Of a stretch of 44,509 nucleotides of DNA, positions 8,656-16,557 are shown in pieces. Every line of letters begins with the position of its first letter. Positions within the stretch are counted from its first letter, which is position 1. A program made the position numbers and the translations under genes. The notes below the pieces were generated by a model, which was given only the letters and a program-made list of their open reading frames with translations, was not told the origin of the DNA and searched no databases. This DNA is from Herbinix sp. Lineage in GTDB: Bacteria; Bacillota; Clostridia; Lachnospirales; Lachnospiraceae. The stretch is taken from contig JAQZBN010000029.1 in the NCBI GenBank assembly GCA_029238935.1, positions 1 through 44,509 of the forward strand. Reading direction: 5' to 3'.

Positions 8656-10419
8656 CTATTTGGTATAAAAATCGATGGAGGAACTATCTTGTGCATAAAG
8701 TTCTTTTAAATAATCAATAAATTGATCATTTCCTGCTGCTTTTAACTGTGCACGGAAGGACTCAACAATGGAGTTCACTTCATCGTCAGAGCTTGCATAC
8801 ATTGCTTGAACCAGCATTTCTTTATAATTTAATAAGGACATCTGTGCTTTCACTTCTGTCATATTATCTGCGGATAAGTAGGCTGTTGCTTTCAGACCCG
8901 GAACTAATCGAATGGTTCTCGGATATTGTGTTGCAAGCTCTACTGATTTTGCGTAAGTATTGCTGGAGGATGCACCAGGACGGCTCTCACCAAATCGAGC
9001 TAGATAATCGGTATCTGTTAAAACAAAGTTGTAAAATTGGAATCCTGCACCACCAAATCCGGCACCTACAGTATTAACAAGATATTCTTTGTCACCTTCA
9101 TTGAGCTTTTGTAAAGCTTCCTCCGTCATTACAGGTTTGCCATCTACCATGTTATAGTGTTCTCCTTCAATACCGTACTGGCAAAGAAGTTGACCTTCTT
9201 CGGTTGATATATAATCGAAGAATGCAAAGATTTCTTCCGGCTTTTCTGCTTCTGCAGAGATTGCCCAAGCACCATATCCACCTTTTCCACTGGTGATAGA
9301 AGCATTATCTCCGGTAAAATCGTTTAACGGTCCCAACGGTACCCAATCATCGGTAGTATAAATCGGATCCTGATAATTATGAATATCAGCAATAATGGCA
9401 GAATTATGGGTCTTAGAAACTTCTTCCGCACGGGTAGAGTCCATGGTAAAGAATTCTGGATTCATTAAATCTTCTGCAAGCAGTTTACGAACAAAGTTAA
9501 TCTTCTTAAATACATAATCGGTATCAACTTCATGCTTAATGGTGCCGTCATCCGTAATGTTATATCCATCACTAACGCCCCAGTTGTATTCTCTTAAGAT
9601 AAAGTCCATTGCATCCTTAGATCCACCCCAATACTTCGGTCCTAACGGATATACCGGGTTACCGTTGTCATCCTTAAAGCCACCTTCTTTGATCTTTACT
9701 AACAAATCATATAACTGATCTTCTGTTCTGATCTGTGTTGGGTCAACACCAAGAGCTTCTAAGATTTTCTTTTGAATGTACATACCACCGATGTAAGCTT
9801 CCTGAGGATTAAACTCTAAGGATCTGTCTACGCTGTTAATGGACAACTGAAGGATATAAGCCGCACCACCAAACTCATCACGGAATGTAATGTTCTTATA
9901 TGCGTCATTTGGTAAATAACCTTCTTCTAAATATTTATTATATACTTTGGAATTCTTCATGAAAGGAGCTACATCAGCAAACATACCTTCCTGTGCTGCT
10001 TTTAATAATAATGCGAATTCCGGTCTTGTGGAGTTATTCAGATAAGTTACAATGACATCCGGTATCGTTCCTGAAGCCAATTGTGATGCCAGAACGGTTG
10101 AGTCACTATCACCTGGTGTATATTGTATCTCTAATATGATGCCTGTGCGTTTTGTCAATTCCTGCATCACAGCTGTTTTACTTAAGTCCGTAGGTAAGCT
10201 ATAACCGATATCATCTACATATGCTTGTACTGTGATAGTTCTGTCTGCAATCCAGGTATCCGGCTTGTCAGATGCACTATCATCAGAAGATGAATTGGTT
10301 TCTGTAGAATTTGTCTTGTCGGTCTCATCCTCTGATTTCCCACACCCTACCAAACCAGAAGCTGTCAATGAGATTACCAATACCATTGTAATTAGACGTT
10401 TCCAATACTTCATTTTCAT
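8656..10419 (-). CDS. Sugar ABC transporter lipoprotein (LplA/YtcQ-type solute-binding protein)
   Basis: This 587-residue extracellular solute-binding protein is anchored as a lipoprotein. The signal peptide has Lys/Arg at its start, a hydrophobic core (LITMVLVISLTASG) and the lipobox LVGC, then a Ser/Asp/Glu-rich linker. The frame extends to 10533, but AAGGAGG at 10426-10432 points to the ATG at 10419, six bases downstream. The length is typical of the large LplA/YtcQ group (about 500-600), which binds oligosaccharides. Mature-domain features include GIILEIQYTPGDSDSTVLASQLASGTIPD (split), IQKKILEALG and EEIFAFFDYISTEEGQLL. It lies between the two permease genes, the usual order for YesMN-linked CUT1 operons. 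Confidence 0.92.
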   Translation of the reverse strand: MKMKYWKRLITMVLVISLTASGLVGCGKSEDETDKTNSTETNSSSDDSASDKPDTWIADRTITVQAYVDDIGYSLPTDLSKTAVMQELTKRTGIILEIQYTPGDSDSTVLASQLASGTIPDVIVTYLNNSTRPEFALLLKAAQEGMFADVAPFMKNSKVYNKYLEEGYLPNDAYKNITFRDEFGGAAYILQLSINSVDRSLEFNPQEAYIGGMYIQKKILEALGVDPTQIRTEDQLYDLLVKIKEGGFKDDNGNPVYPLGPKYWGGSKDAMDFILREYNWGVSDGYNITDDGTIKHEVDTDYVFKKINFVRKLLAEDLMNPEFFTMDSTRAEEVSKTHNSAIIADIHNYQDPIYTTDDWVPLGPLNDFTGDNASITSGKGGYGAWAISAEAEKPEEIFAFFDYISTEEGQLLCQYGIEGEHYNMVDGKPVMTEEALQKLNEGDKEYLVNTVGAGFGGAGFQFYNFVLTDTDYLARFGESRPGASSSNTYAKSVELATQYPRTIRLVPGLKATAYLSADNMTEVKAQMSLLNYKEMLVQAMYASSDDEVNSIVESFRAQLKAAGNDQFIDYLKELYAQDSSSIDFYTK

Positions 10420-10480
10420 CATAATCCTCCTTATATTATATAATCTTCTGCATCCCTTAAGCAGAAAGAGAGCATTCTCT

Positions 10481-11434
10481 TTACCAAAGCCCCACTTCGG
10501 TAACCTTCTTCGAAATCTTATTGCATACAACAACTAGTACCAGTCCTACGACTCCTTGAATTAAACCAATCGCAGTCGCATAACCAAATTGTCCACCCAT
10601 TAAACCGATTCTCACAACGAAGGTGTCCAAGGTATCTGCAAGAGACATATTTCCTGGGGTTCGTAATAACCATACCTGTTCAAATCCGGAAGAAAGTAAA
10701 CCGCCAACACCCATAATAAAGAGAAGTCCAATCGTACCGCGAATGCCAGGCAGCGTAATGTGCCACATTTTTTTCAGCTTAGAACAACCATCAATGCTTG
10801 CTGCTTCATACAAGGATACATCAACACCGCTGATCGCAGCTAGATAGATAATGGAGTCCCATCCGATATTTCGCCACAAATCCATGGAGAATAGTAATCG
10901 GAAGAAGTACTTCGCTTCCATTAAGAAGAAGGTACTGGAGTCTCCACCCAGTTTACCGATTACTTGGTTAAGAACTCCGGTGTTGGGAGCTAATACTCTT
11001 TGGATCATTGTAATAATAATGACGGTTGATAAAAAGTGCGGCAGGTATGTAATGGTCTGGCTAATTCGTTTGAACTTCATGCTTCTTATTTCATTGAGCA
11101 TTAATGCCAGAATGATAGCGAACGGAAATTCAAGAATACATTTAATGAAACCAATGGATAAGGTATTCCGAATTAACCTCCAGCAGTCATAGCTGGAAAA
11201 GAAGGTTTTGAAATACCGAAATCCTACCCAGGGGCTGCCCCAAATGCCCTTCTTGAAGGAGTAATCTTTGAATGCCAAGACGATACCACCCATGGGTACA
11301 TAACAAATCAAAATGTAATAGATGATACATGGCACTAGCATAAGATACAATGGCCAATACTTGATTAACCTTTTTCCTATTGATGTTTTCTTCACACGTA
11401 TCGGTCGCTCTTTCTTTTCTGTCTTAGCTGCCAT
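10481..11434 (-). CDS. CUT1 sugar ABC transporter permease, LplB/YteP type
   Basis: This 317-residue MalF-like permease has six predicted membrane helices and a basic N-terminal tail. The EAA loop reads YEAASIDGCSKLKKMWHITLPGI. The first-helix region YLMLVPCIIYYILICYVPMGG and the C-terminal KKVTEVGLW are typical of LplB/YteP permeases. It pairs with the permease at 7655-8584 to form the channel. The ATG at 11434 has GGAGG a few bases upstream. A good sigma-A promoter (11466-11495) precedes it, so transport genes may be transcribed separately from the two phosphoesterase genes upstream. Confidence 0.93.
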   Translation of the reverse strand: MAAKTEKKERPIRVKKTSIGKRLIKYWPLYLMLVPCIIYYILICYVPMGGIVLAFKDYSFKKGIWGSPWVGFRYFKTFFSSYDCWRLIRNTLSIGFIKCILEFPFAIILALMLNEIRSMKFKRISQTITYLPHFLSTVIIITMIQRVLAPNTGVLNQVIGKLGGDSSTFFLMEAKYFFRLLFSMDLWRNIGWDSIIYLAAISGVDVSLYEAASIDGCSKLKKMWHITLPGIRGTIGLLFIMGVGGLLSSGFEQVWLLRTPGNMSLADTLDTFVVRIGLMGGQFGYATAIGLIQGVVGLVLVVVCNKISKKVTEVGLW

Positions 11435-11465
11435 ACCGTTCCTCCTCTTTCTGAAATCTATCTCA

Positions 11466-11495
11466 ATTATAATAAATATAAGCTTAGGATCACAA
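11466..11495 (-). promoter_or_regulatory. Sigma-A promoter for the ABC transporter operon
   Basis: Reading the minus strand: TTGTGA, 18 bases, TATAAT. The -10 box is perfect, and the -35 lies just after the stop of the upstream phosphodiesterase gene. The weak -35 fits a promoter needing an activator such as the YesN regulator at 14937-16544. Confidence 0.6.
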
Positions 11496-11509
11496 TGGAC
11501 GAAACTTTA

Positions 11510-12268
11510 TTATTTAGTGTATATTTCTACGCTGATTGGATAGTGGTCAGATAAAAATAATCCATCGATGCAATCATCCCAGACTCTGACCTCCTTATAT
11601 TCAAATTCAGCAGGAATGAAAATATAATCTATTTTACTGGAATGCTCTTCTTTTCCATAATCATGGTAGGATACTGTAATTTCCGAGGTTGCATCGATAA
11701 ATGCGGGATCGTTCATGATTTGTGTTAATTCCATAGAGTCAGGATAAGCATTGAGATCTCCGGTTAAAATCGCTGGTGCAGGAACAAAGCTTTTATCCTG
11801 TTTCATCTTGTCTAAAATCTGAAGTATTCCTAATCTTCTGGCCTCAACACCCTCATGATCCAAATGTGTATTATAAATGCGGAAGCAATCACCATTCTCC
11901 ATGTTCTGAAGTAGTGCCATGGTACAAACTCTTGGACAAGTACTCTGATCCGGATAACGGGAAGCAGGCACCTGCGGTGTTTCCGATAACCAGAACACTT
12001 CCAATCCCATGACATTAAATTTTAGTTTTTTATAAGCTATTGTAGTTTGCTCATCTTTTAGTTGTTCATCTCTTCCGCATCCAAGGACATAATAGTCCGA
12101 AAGATTTTCCTTCAGCCAGAGAGCTACATGAGGTAATACCTCCTGAAAGCATATGATATCCGGGCTTTCCTCTCTGATCTTATCTAAAACAAATGATTTT
12201 CTGTTATTAAAGATGTTTTTCCCATCCTGTCCGTAATCACAGCGAATATTAAAGGTAACTAATTTCAT
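11510..12268 (-). CDS. Endonuclease/exonuclease/phosphatase (EEP) superfamily phosphodiesterase
   Basis: This 252-residue protein of the DNase I-like EEP fold cleaves phosphodiester or phosphomonoester bonds with a divalent metal. Motifs in order are TFNIRCD, CFQEV (metal Glu), YNTHLDHEG (His/Asp), ILTGDLNAYPDS (Asp-x-Asn), IDYIF and the terminal SDHYPISV (Asp-His pair). The ATG at 12268 is chosen because GAGG lies 8 bases upstream; the ATG at 12274 is only 2 bases from it. The protein has no signal peptide. It lies 24 bases after a metallophosphoesterase gene and before the ABC importer, so it is a candidate for removing phosphate linkages from the imported glycan rather than for DNA repair. 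Confidence 0.88.
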   Translation of the reverse strand: MKLVTFNIRCDYGQDGKNIFNNRKSFVLDKIREESPDIICFQEVLPHVALWLKENLSDYYVLGCGRDEQLKDEQTTIAYKKLKFNVMGLEVFWLSETPQVPASRYPDQSTCPRVCTMALLQNMENGDCFRIYNTHLDHEGVEARRLGILQILDKMKQDKSFVPAPAILTGDLNAYPDSMELTQIMNDPAFIDATSEITVSYHDYGKEEHSSKIDYIFIPAEFEYKEVRVWDDCIDGLFLSDHYPISVEIYTK

Positions 12269-12292
12269 CGTCATATCCTCTTTCTTATGTTT

Positions 12293-13222
12293 TTAATTTG
12301 ATCTCTTATGCTCCGGTTGATGTTCTGCCTGCTTCTCTATGATAGATCCATCCTCGAGCCGGATATAGGTTTCAAAACTGTCAATATCTTTTTCATTTAT
12401 TACAATAATTCTTGCACCTCTCATAAAACCTTCCTGACCATAAGTGTTATATCCTGTTGCTCGTCCATAACCAAGGGTAATACCATAGAGAGTTCCCATA
12501 TAATCGTTAATATGATCGTGACCTACAAATAATCCCTTTGCATGTCCCGCTTCCAGCATTGCTGTAAAAAATCCGGAATTAATTACTGGACTGCAAATTC
12601 CTTCTCTTTTCTCCCCATAACAGGTTTCCATATCCCAAACCTCTTGATATTCAGGAAGAGCAATGTGCATAAAAAGCATTGCTGAAAAAGTATCCTGCTT
12701 TTGCTCAAATTCTCTGATCACCTTCTTATACCATCGGATCTGATCCTCTTTCAGATAATCATAACCTCCGATCGTTTTGATTGGATTATAGGAACCGGAA
12801 TCAATACCAAATAATACCCACCTAGTCTCCCCTTCCTTATTCTTCACTTCCAGATAATGATTTCCCGTTCCGCTTCCGGAAGTGTTGTCATGATACGCTA
12901 AGCAATTCGGTAGACTTGTGATGATAGGAAATAGAACATCATAGCCATCTCCTTCTTCGGTATCATGATTTCCAAAGGTATAACTCCACAAAATTCCAGA
13001 ATCAAGGATTGGTTTTAATGCCTTCTCAATGTTTTTGACGTTATCCGGCCCAAACACGGTATCCCCGGTCGCAATGATAAAATCCGGTTGTTCTGCCTGA
13101 ATAATACGCTCCATTAATGCTGTCGTGCGATGATCCACCTCATTATCATGAGTAAAATGAATATCGGTAAATTGCAGAATCTTAAAGGACCCATCCTCTC
13201 GAAAAAGTAACTCTTTTTTCAT
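12293..13222 (-). CDS. Calcineurin-like metallophosphoesterase
   Basis: This 309-residue two-metal phosphoesterase shows all five family blocks: FTDIHF (Asp-x-His), TGDTVFG (Gly-Asp), GNHDTEEGDGYD (Gly-Asn-His-Asp), MHIALPEY (His) and GHDHINDY (Gly-His-Asp-His). The pattern, with LPNC and the long GNHD loop, resembles the eukaryote-like Dcr2/PAP29 branch of purple-acid-phosphatase relatives. It has no signal peptide. AAAGGAGG precedes the ATG. It is the first gene of the minus-strand sugar block and divergent from the unknown gene at 13398, sharing a 175-base control region. The substrate is unknown; context suggests a sugar phosphate or phosphoglycan. Confidence 0.88.
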   Translation of the reverse strand: MKKELLFREDGSFKILQFTDIHFTHDNEVDHRTTALMERIIQAEQPDFIIATGDTVFGPDNVKNIEKALKPILDSGILWSYTFGNHDTEEGDGYDVLFPIITSLPNCLAYHDNTSGSGTGNHYLEVKNKEGETRWVLFGIDSGSYNPIKTIGGYDYLKEDQIRWYKKVIREFEQKQDTFSAMLFMHIALPEYQEVWDMETCYGEKREGICSPVINSGFFTAMLEAGHAKGLFVGHDHINDYMGTLYGITLGYGRATGYNTYGQEGFMRGARIIVINEKDIDSFETYIRLEDGSIIEKQAEHQPEHKRSN

Positions 13223-13337
13223 ATAATATAATACCCTCCTTTATTTTCATTTTTTTAGCTTACTAGTCTATGATACCAGAAACAATGGATTATTCTACAC
13301 AAATTAGTGGAATTTTTTATACCTTTTTCCTTCCATA

Positions 13338-13366
13338 TTGCAACTGCATTTTTTCCGTAGTATAGT
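13338..13366 (+). promoter_or_regulatory. Sigma-A promoter for the unknown-PHP gene pair
   Basis: TTGCAA, exactly 17 bases, TATAGT. The expected transcription start is about 25 bases before the AAAGGTGG ribosome binding site of the gene at 13398. Confidence 0.75.
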
Positions 13367-13397
13367 GAGTTTACTAGGAGAAGAAAGGTGGGTAACC

Positions 13398-13853
13398 ATG
13401 AAAACGATATATGAAGTTGGAGGTATCTTAAATAAAGGGTTTGTCGGACAGATATCCTATACGGTTTGTCTGGATAAAGAATACGAAGAGATGGATCTTT
13501 GTTTTTCCTTTGATAAACAAAGACATACCACGATCACGGAAGAATTAAAAGAGGAGCTAATACTTGCTTGTAATGGAGAATATGGCATAGAGAGCGCTTC
13601 CGATGAAGAAATTCAAAGAGCTATGAAAGAAATGAAAACAGAGATTCATACGATTGCATCAATGAATGATGTATTTATCGGAGGTGTACACAAGCAGCTC
13701 ACCACCCGTCATATGCACTTTTCAAAGGATCATACCAGTGAAGGCTGTATTAGGCAGGATAGAATTCATGGTGTGATTAAATTAACCTTAGTGGTGTTTA
13801 ATGTAATTTTAGACGATACCCATTATAATGTTTCATTGTCAGTAAATGAATAA
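13398..13853 (+). CDS. Uncharacterised 151-residue protein, cotranscribed with PHP protein
   Basis: I do not recognise the family. The ATG at 13398 follows AAAGGTGG; the frame reaches 13338 only by running through the promoter. The protein is soluble, mixed alpha/beta and acidic, with a GIES/SDEEIQRAMKEMKTEI helical middle and a C-terminal half rich in beta strands (GVIKLTLVVFNVILDDTHYNVSLSV). There is a histidine-rich stretch (TTRHMHFSKDHTS) that could bind metal. The gene ends 25 bases before the PHP phosphoesterase gene, so the two share a transcript from the promoter at 13338. A role in the same phosphorylated-substrate pathway is inference from context only. Confidence 0.7.
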   Translation: MKTIYEVGGILNKGFVGQISYTVCLDKEYEEMDLCFSFDKQRHTTITEELKEELILACNGEYGIESASDEEIQRAMKEMKTEIHTIASMNDVFIGGVHKQLTTRHMHFSKDHTSEGCIRQDRIHGVIKLTLVVFNVILDDTHYNVSLSVNE

Positions 13854-13878
13854 ATCTTAAGAATAGGAGGAGGTCTTT

Positions 13879-14808
13879 ATGTATAAACGCTTGGAGTTAC
13901 ATAACCATACAACAGAATCAGACAGCAGTATTACTCCCCAGGAATTAATCGAATATATGGTTGACGATCAGGTGGATGCTTTTGCCATCACGGATCATAA
14001 TACGATTTCGGGACACTACAAGATAAAAGAGTTGCTAAAGCAGCACAATTATCCCATCTCCTGTATCTACGGTATGGAATACACCACATATTACGGACAC
14101 ATTCTTTGTTTGAATCTAAAAGAATATGTTCCTTGGGAGAATATCAACCTACATAAGCCGGAATTACTTTTTCAGGCAGCAAAAGAAAAAGGTGCTTTCG
14201 TAGGCGTAGCACACCCTTTTTCCTATGGACACCCCTTTGCTAGGGGCTGTCGTTTTGATATGAAGATTACTGATTTTCATTCCTTTGATTTTATCGAGAT
14301 TTTTAATGATCCGGAACCCCTTCACGAAGTCAATGAACGTGGCTTATTATGGTGGGAGGAACTGGTACTTAAAGGTTATCCCCTTAGCTTTACCTGTGGT
14401 ATGGACCTACATGGGAAATGGGATATGAAGCAGCAATTTGCTACCTTTATTGAAGGAACACCGGGTGGTGATATTGAGCAGGAATTGGAGTCTGCAATAA
14501 AGAATAGAAAAACCTGGATTTCCAAAGGTCCGATCGTAGAAATAAAGATCAATGATGGCGAGCAGTCTATCACCTTTACCATAGTAGATACTAAGAAACC
14601 TGGATTTCACCTGAATACCCTTACCCCTTATTATCTAACCTTGCGGACAAAAAAAGGAACTACCGTGAAACAAATATCAACGGAAGCTCCTCTTACTATT
14701 TCTTATCAGGATCTGGAAGATGAAACAATTCTGATACCAAAATTATACGAGTTTGATACTACGATAGAACATTTGATTTGCGTTTCTCCAACCATCGAAT
14801 TAAACTAA
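13879..14808 (+). CDS. PHP-domain phosphoesterase, CehA/McbA-like
   Basis: This 309-residue PHP (polymerase and histidinol phosphatase) family protein hydrolyses phosphate esters with a trinuclear metal site. Visible motifs are LELHNHTTESD (His-x-His and Asp), DAFAITDHNTISG (Asp-His-Asn), GMEYTTYYGHILCL, VAHPFSYGHP (His) and TCGMDLHGKWD (Asp-x-His). The C-terminal ~80 residues form an additional beta-rich segment with no clear match. AGGAGGAGG precedes the ATG. It is the third phosphoesterase-type gene within 3.3 kb, a notable concentration beside a glycan importer. The specific substrate is unknown. Confidence 0.85.
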   Translation: MYKRLELHNHTTESDSSITPQELIEYMVDDQVDAFAITDHNTISGHYKIKELLKQHNYPISCIYGMEYTTYYGHILCLNLKEYVPWENINLHKPELLFQAAKEKGAFVGVAHPFSYGHPFARGCRFDMKITDFHSFDFIEIFNDPEPLHEVNERGLLWWEELVLKGYPLSFTCGMDLHGKWDMKQQFATFIEGTPGGDIEQELESAIKNRKTWISKGPIVEIKINDGEQSITFTIVDTKKPGFHLNTLTPYYLTLRTKKGTTVKQISTEAPLTISYQDLEDETILIPKLYEFDTTIEHLICVSPTIELN

Positions 14809-14828
14809 CGATATGCTTACATATGTTT

Positions 14829-14913
14829 AAAAGCCTAATGATGAATAGAGTATCTCTATATTTTTATCCCGTTACCGACAAAAATAAGTAGTTTGCCTTT
14901 ATTGTAGGCTTTT
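14829..14913. terminator. Possible bidirectional terminator, long imperfect inverted repeat
   Basis: AAAAGCCTA (14829-14837) pairs with TAGGCTTTT (14905-14913), giving a 9-bp outer stem ending in four Ts on either strand. Inside, TATTTTTA and CAAAAATA can pair. It sits between converging genes (PHP and yesN-like). Confidence 0.45.
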
Positions 14914-14936
14914 GACTCTCTAGTCCTTAGATATCT

Positions 14937-16544
14937 TTATTTATGATGATCTTTTCGATATTGTAATGGAGTCTGGCCAGTAGTTTTTTTAAATACCCTG
15001 AAAAAATACTGGCTGTCTTCATACCCAACCTCTTTCGCTATTTCAACAATACTTTTATTTGTATTTGCTAAAAATTCGCAAGCTTTTTTCAGCCGAATAT
15101 CCTTAATAAAATTCATCGTCGTCTGACCGGTTTCTCTTTTGAATATCGTAGAGAAATAGTTTGGACTCATTGACAATTTCTCAGCTAATTCATTCACTGC
15201 AATATCTCGGTTATAATTATCCTCTATGAATTTAATTCCAAGCTTAATTTTATTCTTGGACTTGATATCTATTTCACCATTCATCTGGATACTGGATAGT
15301 ATCAGCATATATAGGTAACTGCGAAGCTCTTCTAAGGAACGAAACGAATTAAATACCTCAAAATCAAGAATTAATTTCTCCATATTCTTCGGATCATTTG
15401 TAAAGGAGGTATTTGCCACATTAAGCAGAATACTTATGATTCTAACCCAGATAATACGAACATAATTCGCATTGTATTTCTTAATTTGTTCATCCGAAAA
15501 GATATCATTCATTAAAGCTTCAATATTTCCTGCGTCATGCCGTTCCATGTATTGCGAAAGTATATGGAGTTTTGACGTAGGAATCTGTGTTGTGGATAAA
15601 ATCTTGATATCATCATAGAAATATAGGTTGGATTTCCCATGTATAATTCGTTGCAAGAAAGCCTCCTGAGCCTCTTTAATGCATTCGATGGAAATAGAAC
15701 TTTTGACTGCACTGATACCAAAGGTAAGGGAGATACCCATTTTCTTCCACATAATATTCTGAAGTTTCGTAAACATCTTTTCAGCTTCCACTCTTAACTG
15801 AGTTTTGTCAACATGGGATATCATTGCAAAAAGTTGATTGATATTTGCCAAATTATTGACAATGACTTTTGGAAAGGGAGAATCCAGCTCTGAAAAAACA
15901 TTTTTGACTGAAAACTGGATTAACTCAATATCCTTATGTTCAAAATGAGCCTGTTCATAGCTTTCTCCATCAATATTAATGATCGCTGCCATGACCCATC
16001 GATTATTTAGGGGAAACATTTTTTCTACTACTCCAGCTACTTTGCTTCCTTCTTTCACTAATTCCGAATTTCGTAGCATATCATTCATACACTTCTCAAA
16101 GAGATAGTTTTTCTTCTCTTCAATCGACCTGGTTCCTTCTCTAACTGTTTTAAGTAGATTTTCACCTACCTCCATTTTGGATAACACATCATCCATGGTC
16201 TTTTTCAGAGCATCATTGGAGATGGGTTTTAATAAATAAGCTTTAACGCCTAATTGAATCGCTTGTTCCGCATATTCAAACTCTGCATATCCACTGATGA
16301 TTACGAATTGGATCTTGGGATAGAAAGGTTTGATGTTTCTGATCAAAGTTAGTCCATCCATATCACCCATCCGAATGTCTGTTATAATAATGTCTACCTC
16401 ATGACTTTTGACAAGTTCGATAGCCTCCAAACCATTACCGGCTTCATAAATAGCAATGGGCTTGAAATCTAAATATTCTAATCTGGCTCTAATCCCTTGT
16501 CGGATTAGTTCTTCATCATCTGCAATTAAAATACTATATTTCAC
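14937..16544 (-). CDS. YesN-type response regulator with AraC DNA-binding domain
   Basis: This 535-residue response regulator has an N-terminal receiver domain with the acidic pocket D9/D10, phospho-acceptor D56 (VDIIITDIRMG) and K106 (YLLKPIS). A ~300-residue linker follows, then two C-terminal AraC-type helix-turn-helix units (IAVNELAEKLSMSPNYFSTIFKRETG and IVEIAKEVGYEDSQYFFRVFKKTTGQTP, each spanning one motif). It starts 13 bases after the YesM-like kinase and is surely its partner. In this family the regulator typically activates a neighbouring CUT1 sugar ABC operon, here the block ending at 13222. Binding sites cannot be assigned from the window. Confidence 0.95.
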   Translation of the reverse strand: MKYSILIADDEELIRQGIRARLEYLDFKPIAIYEAGNGLEAIELVKSHEVDIIITDIRMGDMDGLTLIRNIKPFYPKIQFVIISGYAEFEYAEQAIQLGVKAYLLKPISNDALKKTMDDVLSKMEVGENLLKTVREGTRSIEEKKNYLFEKCMNDMLRNSELVKEGSKVAGVVEKMFPLNNRWVMAAIINIDGESYEQAHFEHKDIELIQFSVKNVFSELDSPFPKVIVNNLANINQLFAMISHVDKTQLRVEAEKMFTKLQNIMWKKMGISLTFGISAVKSSISIECIKEAQEAFLQRIIHGKSNLYFYDDIKILSTTQIPTSKLHILSQYMERHDAGNIEALMNDIFSDEQIKKYNANYVRIIWVRIISILLNVANTSFTNDPKNMEKLILDFEVFNSFRSLEELRSYLYMLILSSIQMNGEIDIKSKNKIKLGIKFIEDNYNRDIAVNELAEKLSMSPNYFSTIFKRETGQTTMNFIKDIRLKKACEFLANTNKSIVEIAKEVGYEDSQYFFRVFKKTTGQTPLQYRKDHHK

Positions 16545-16557
16545 AGTGGAGCCCTCC

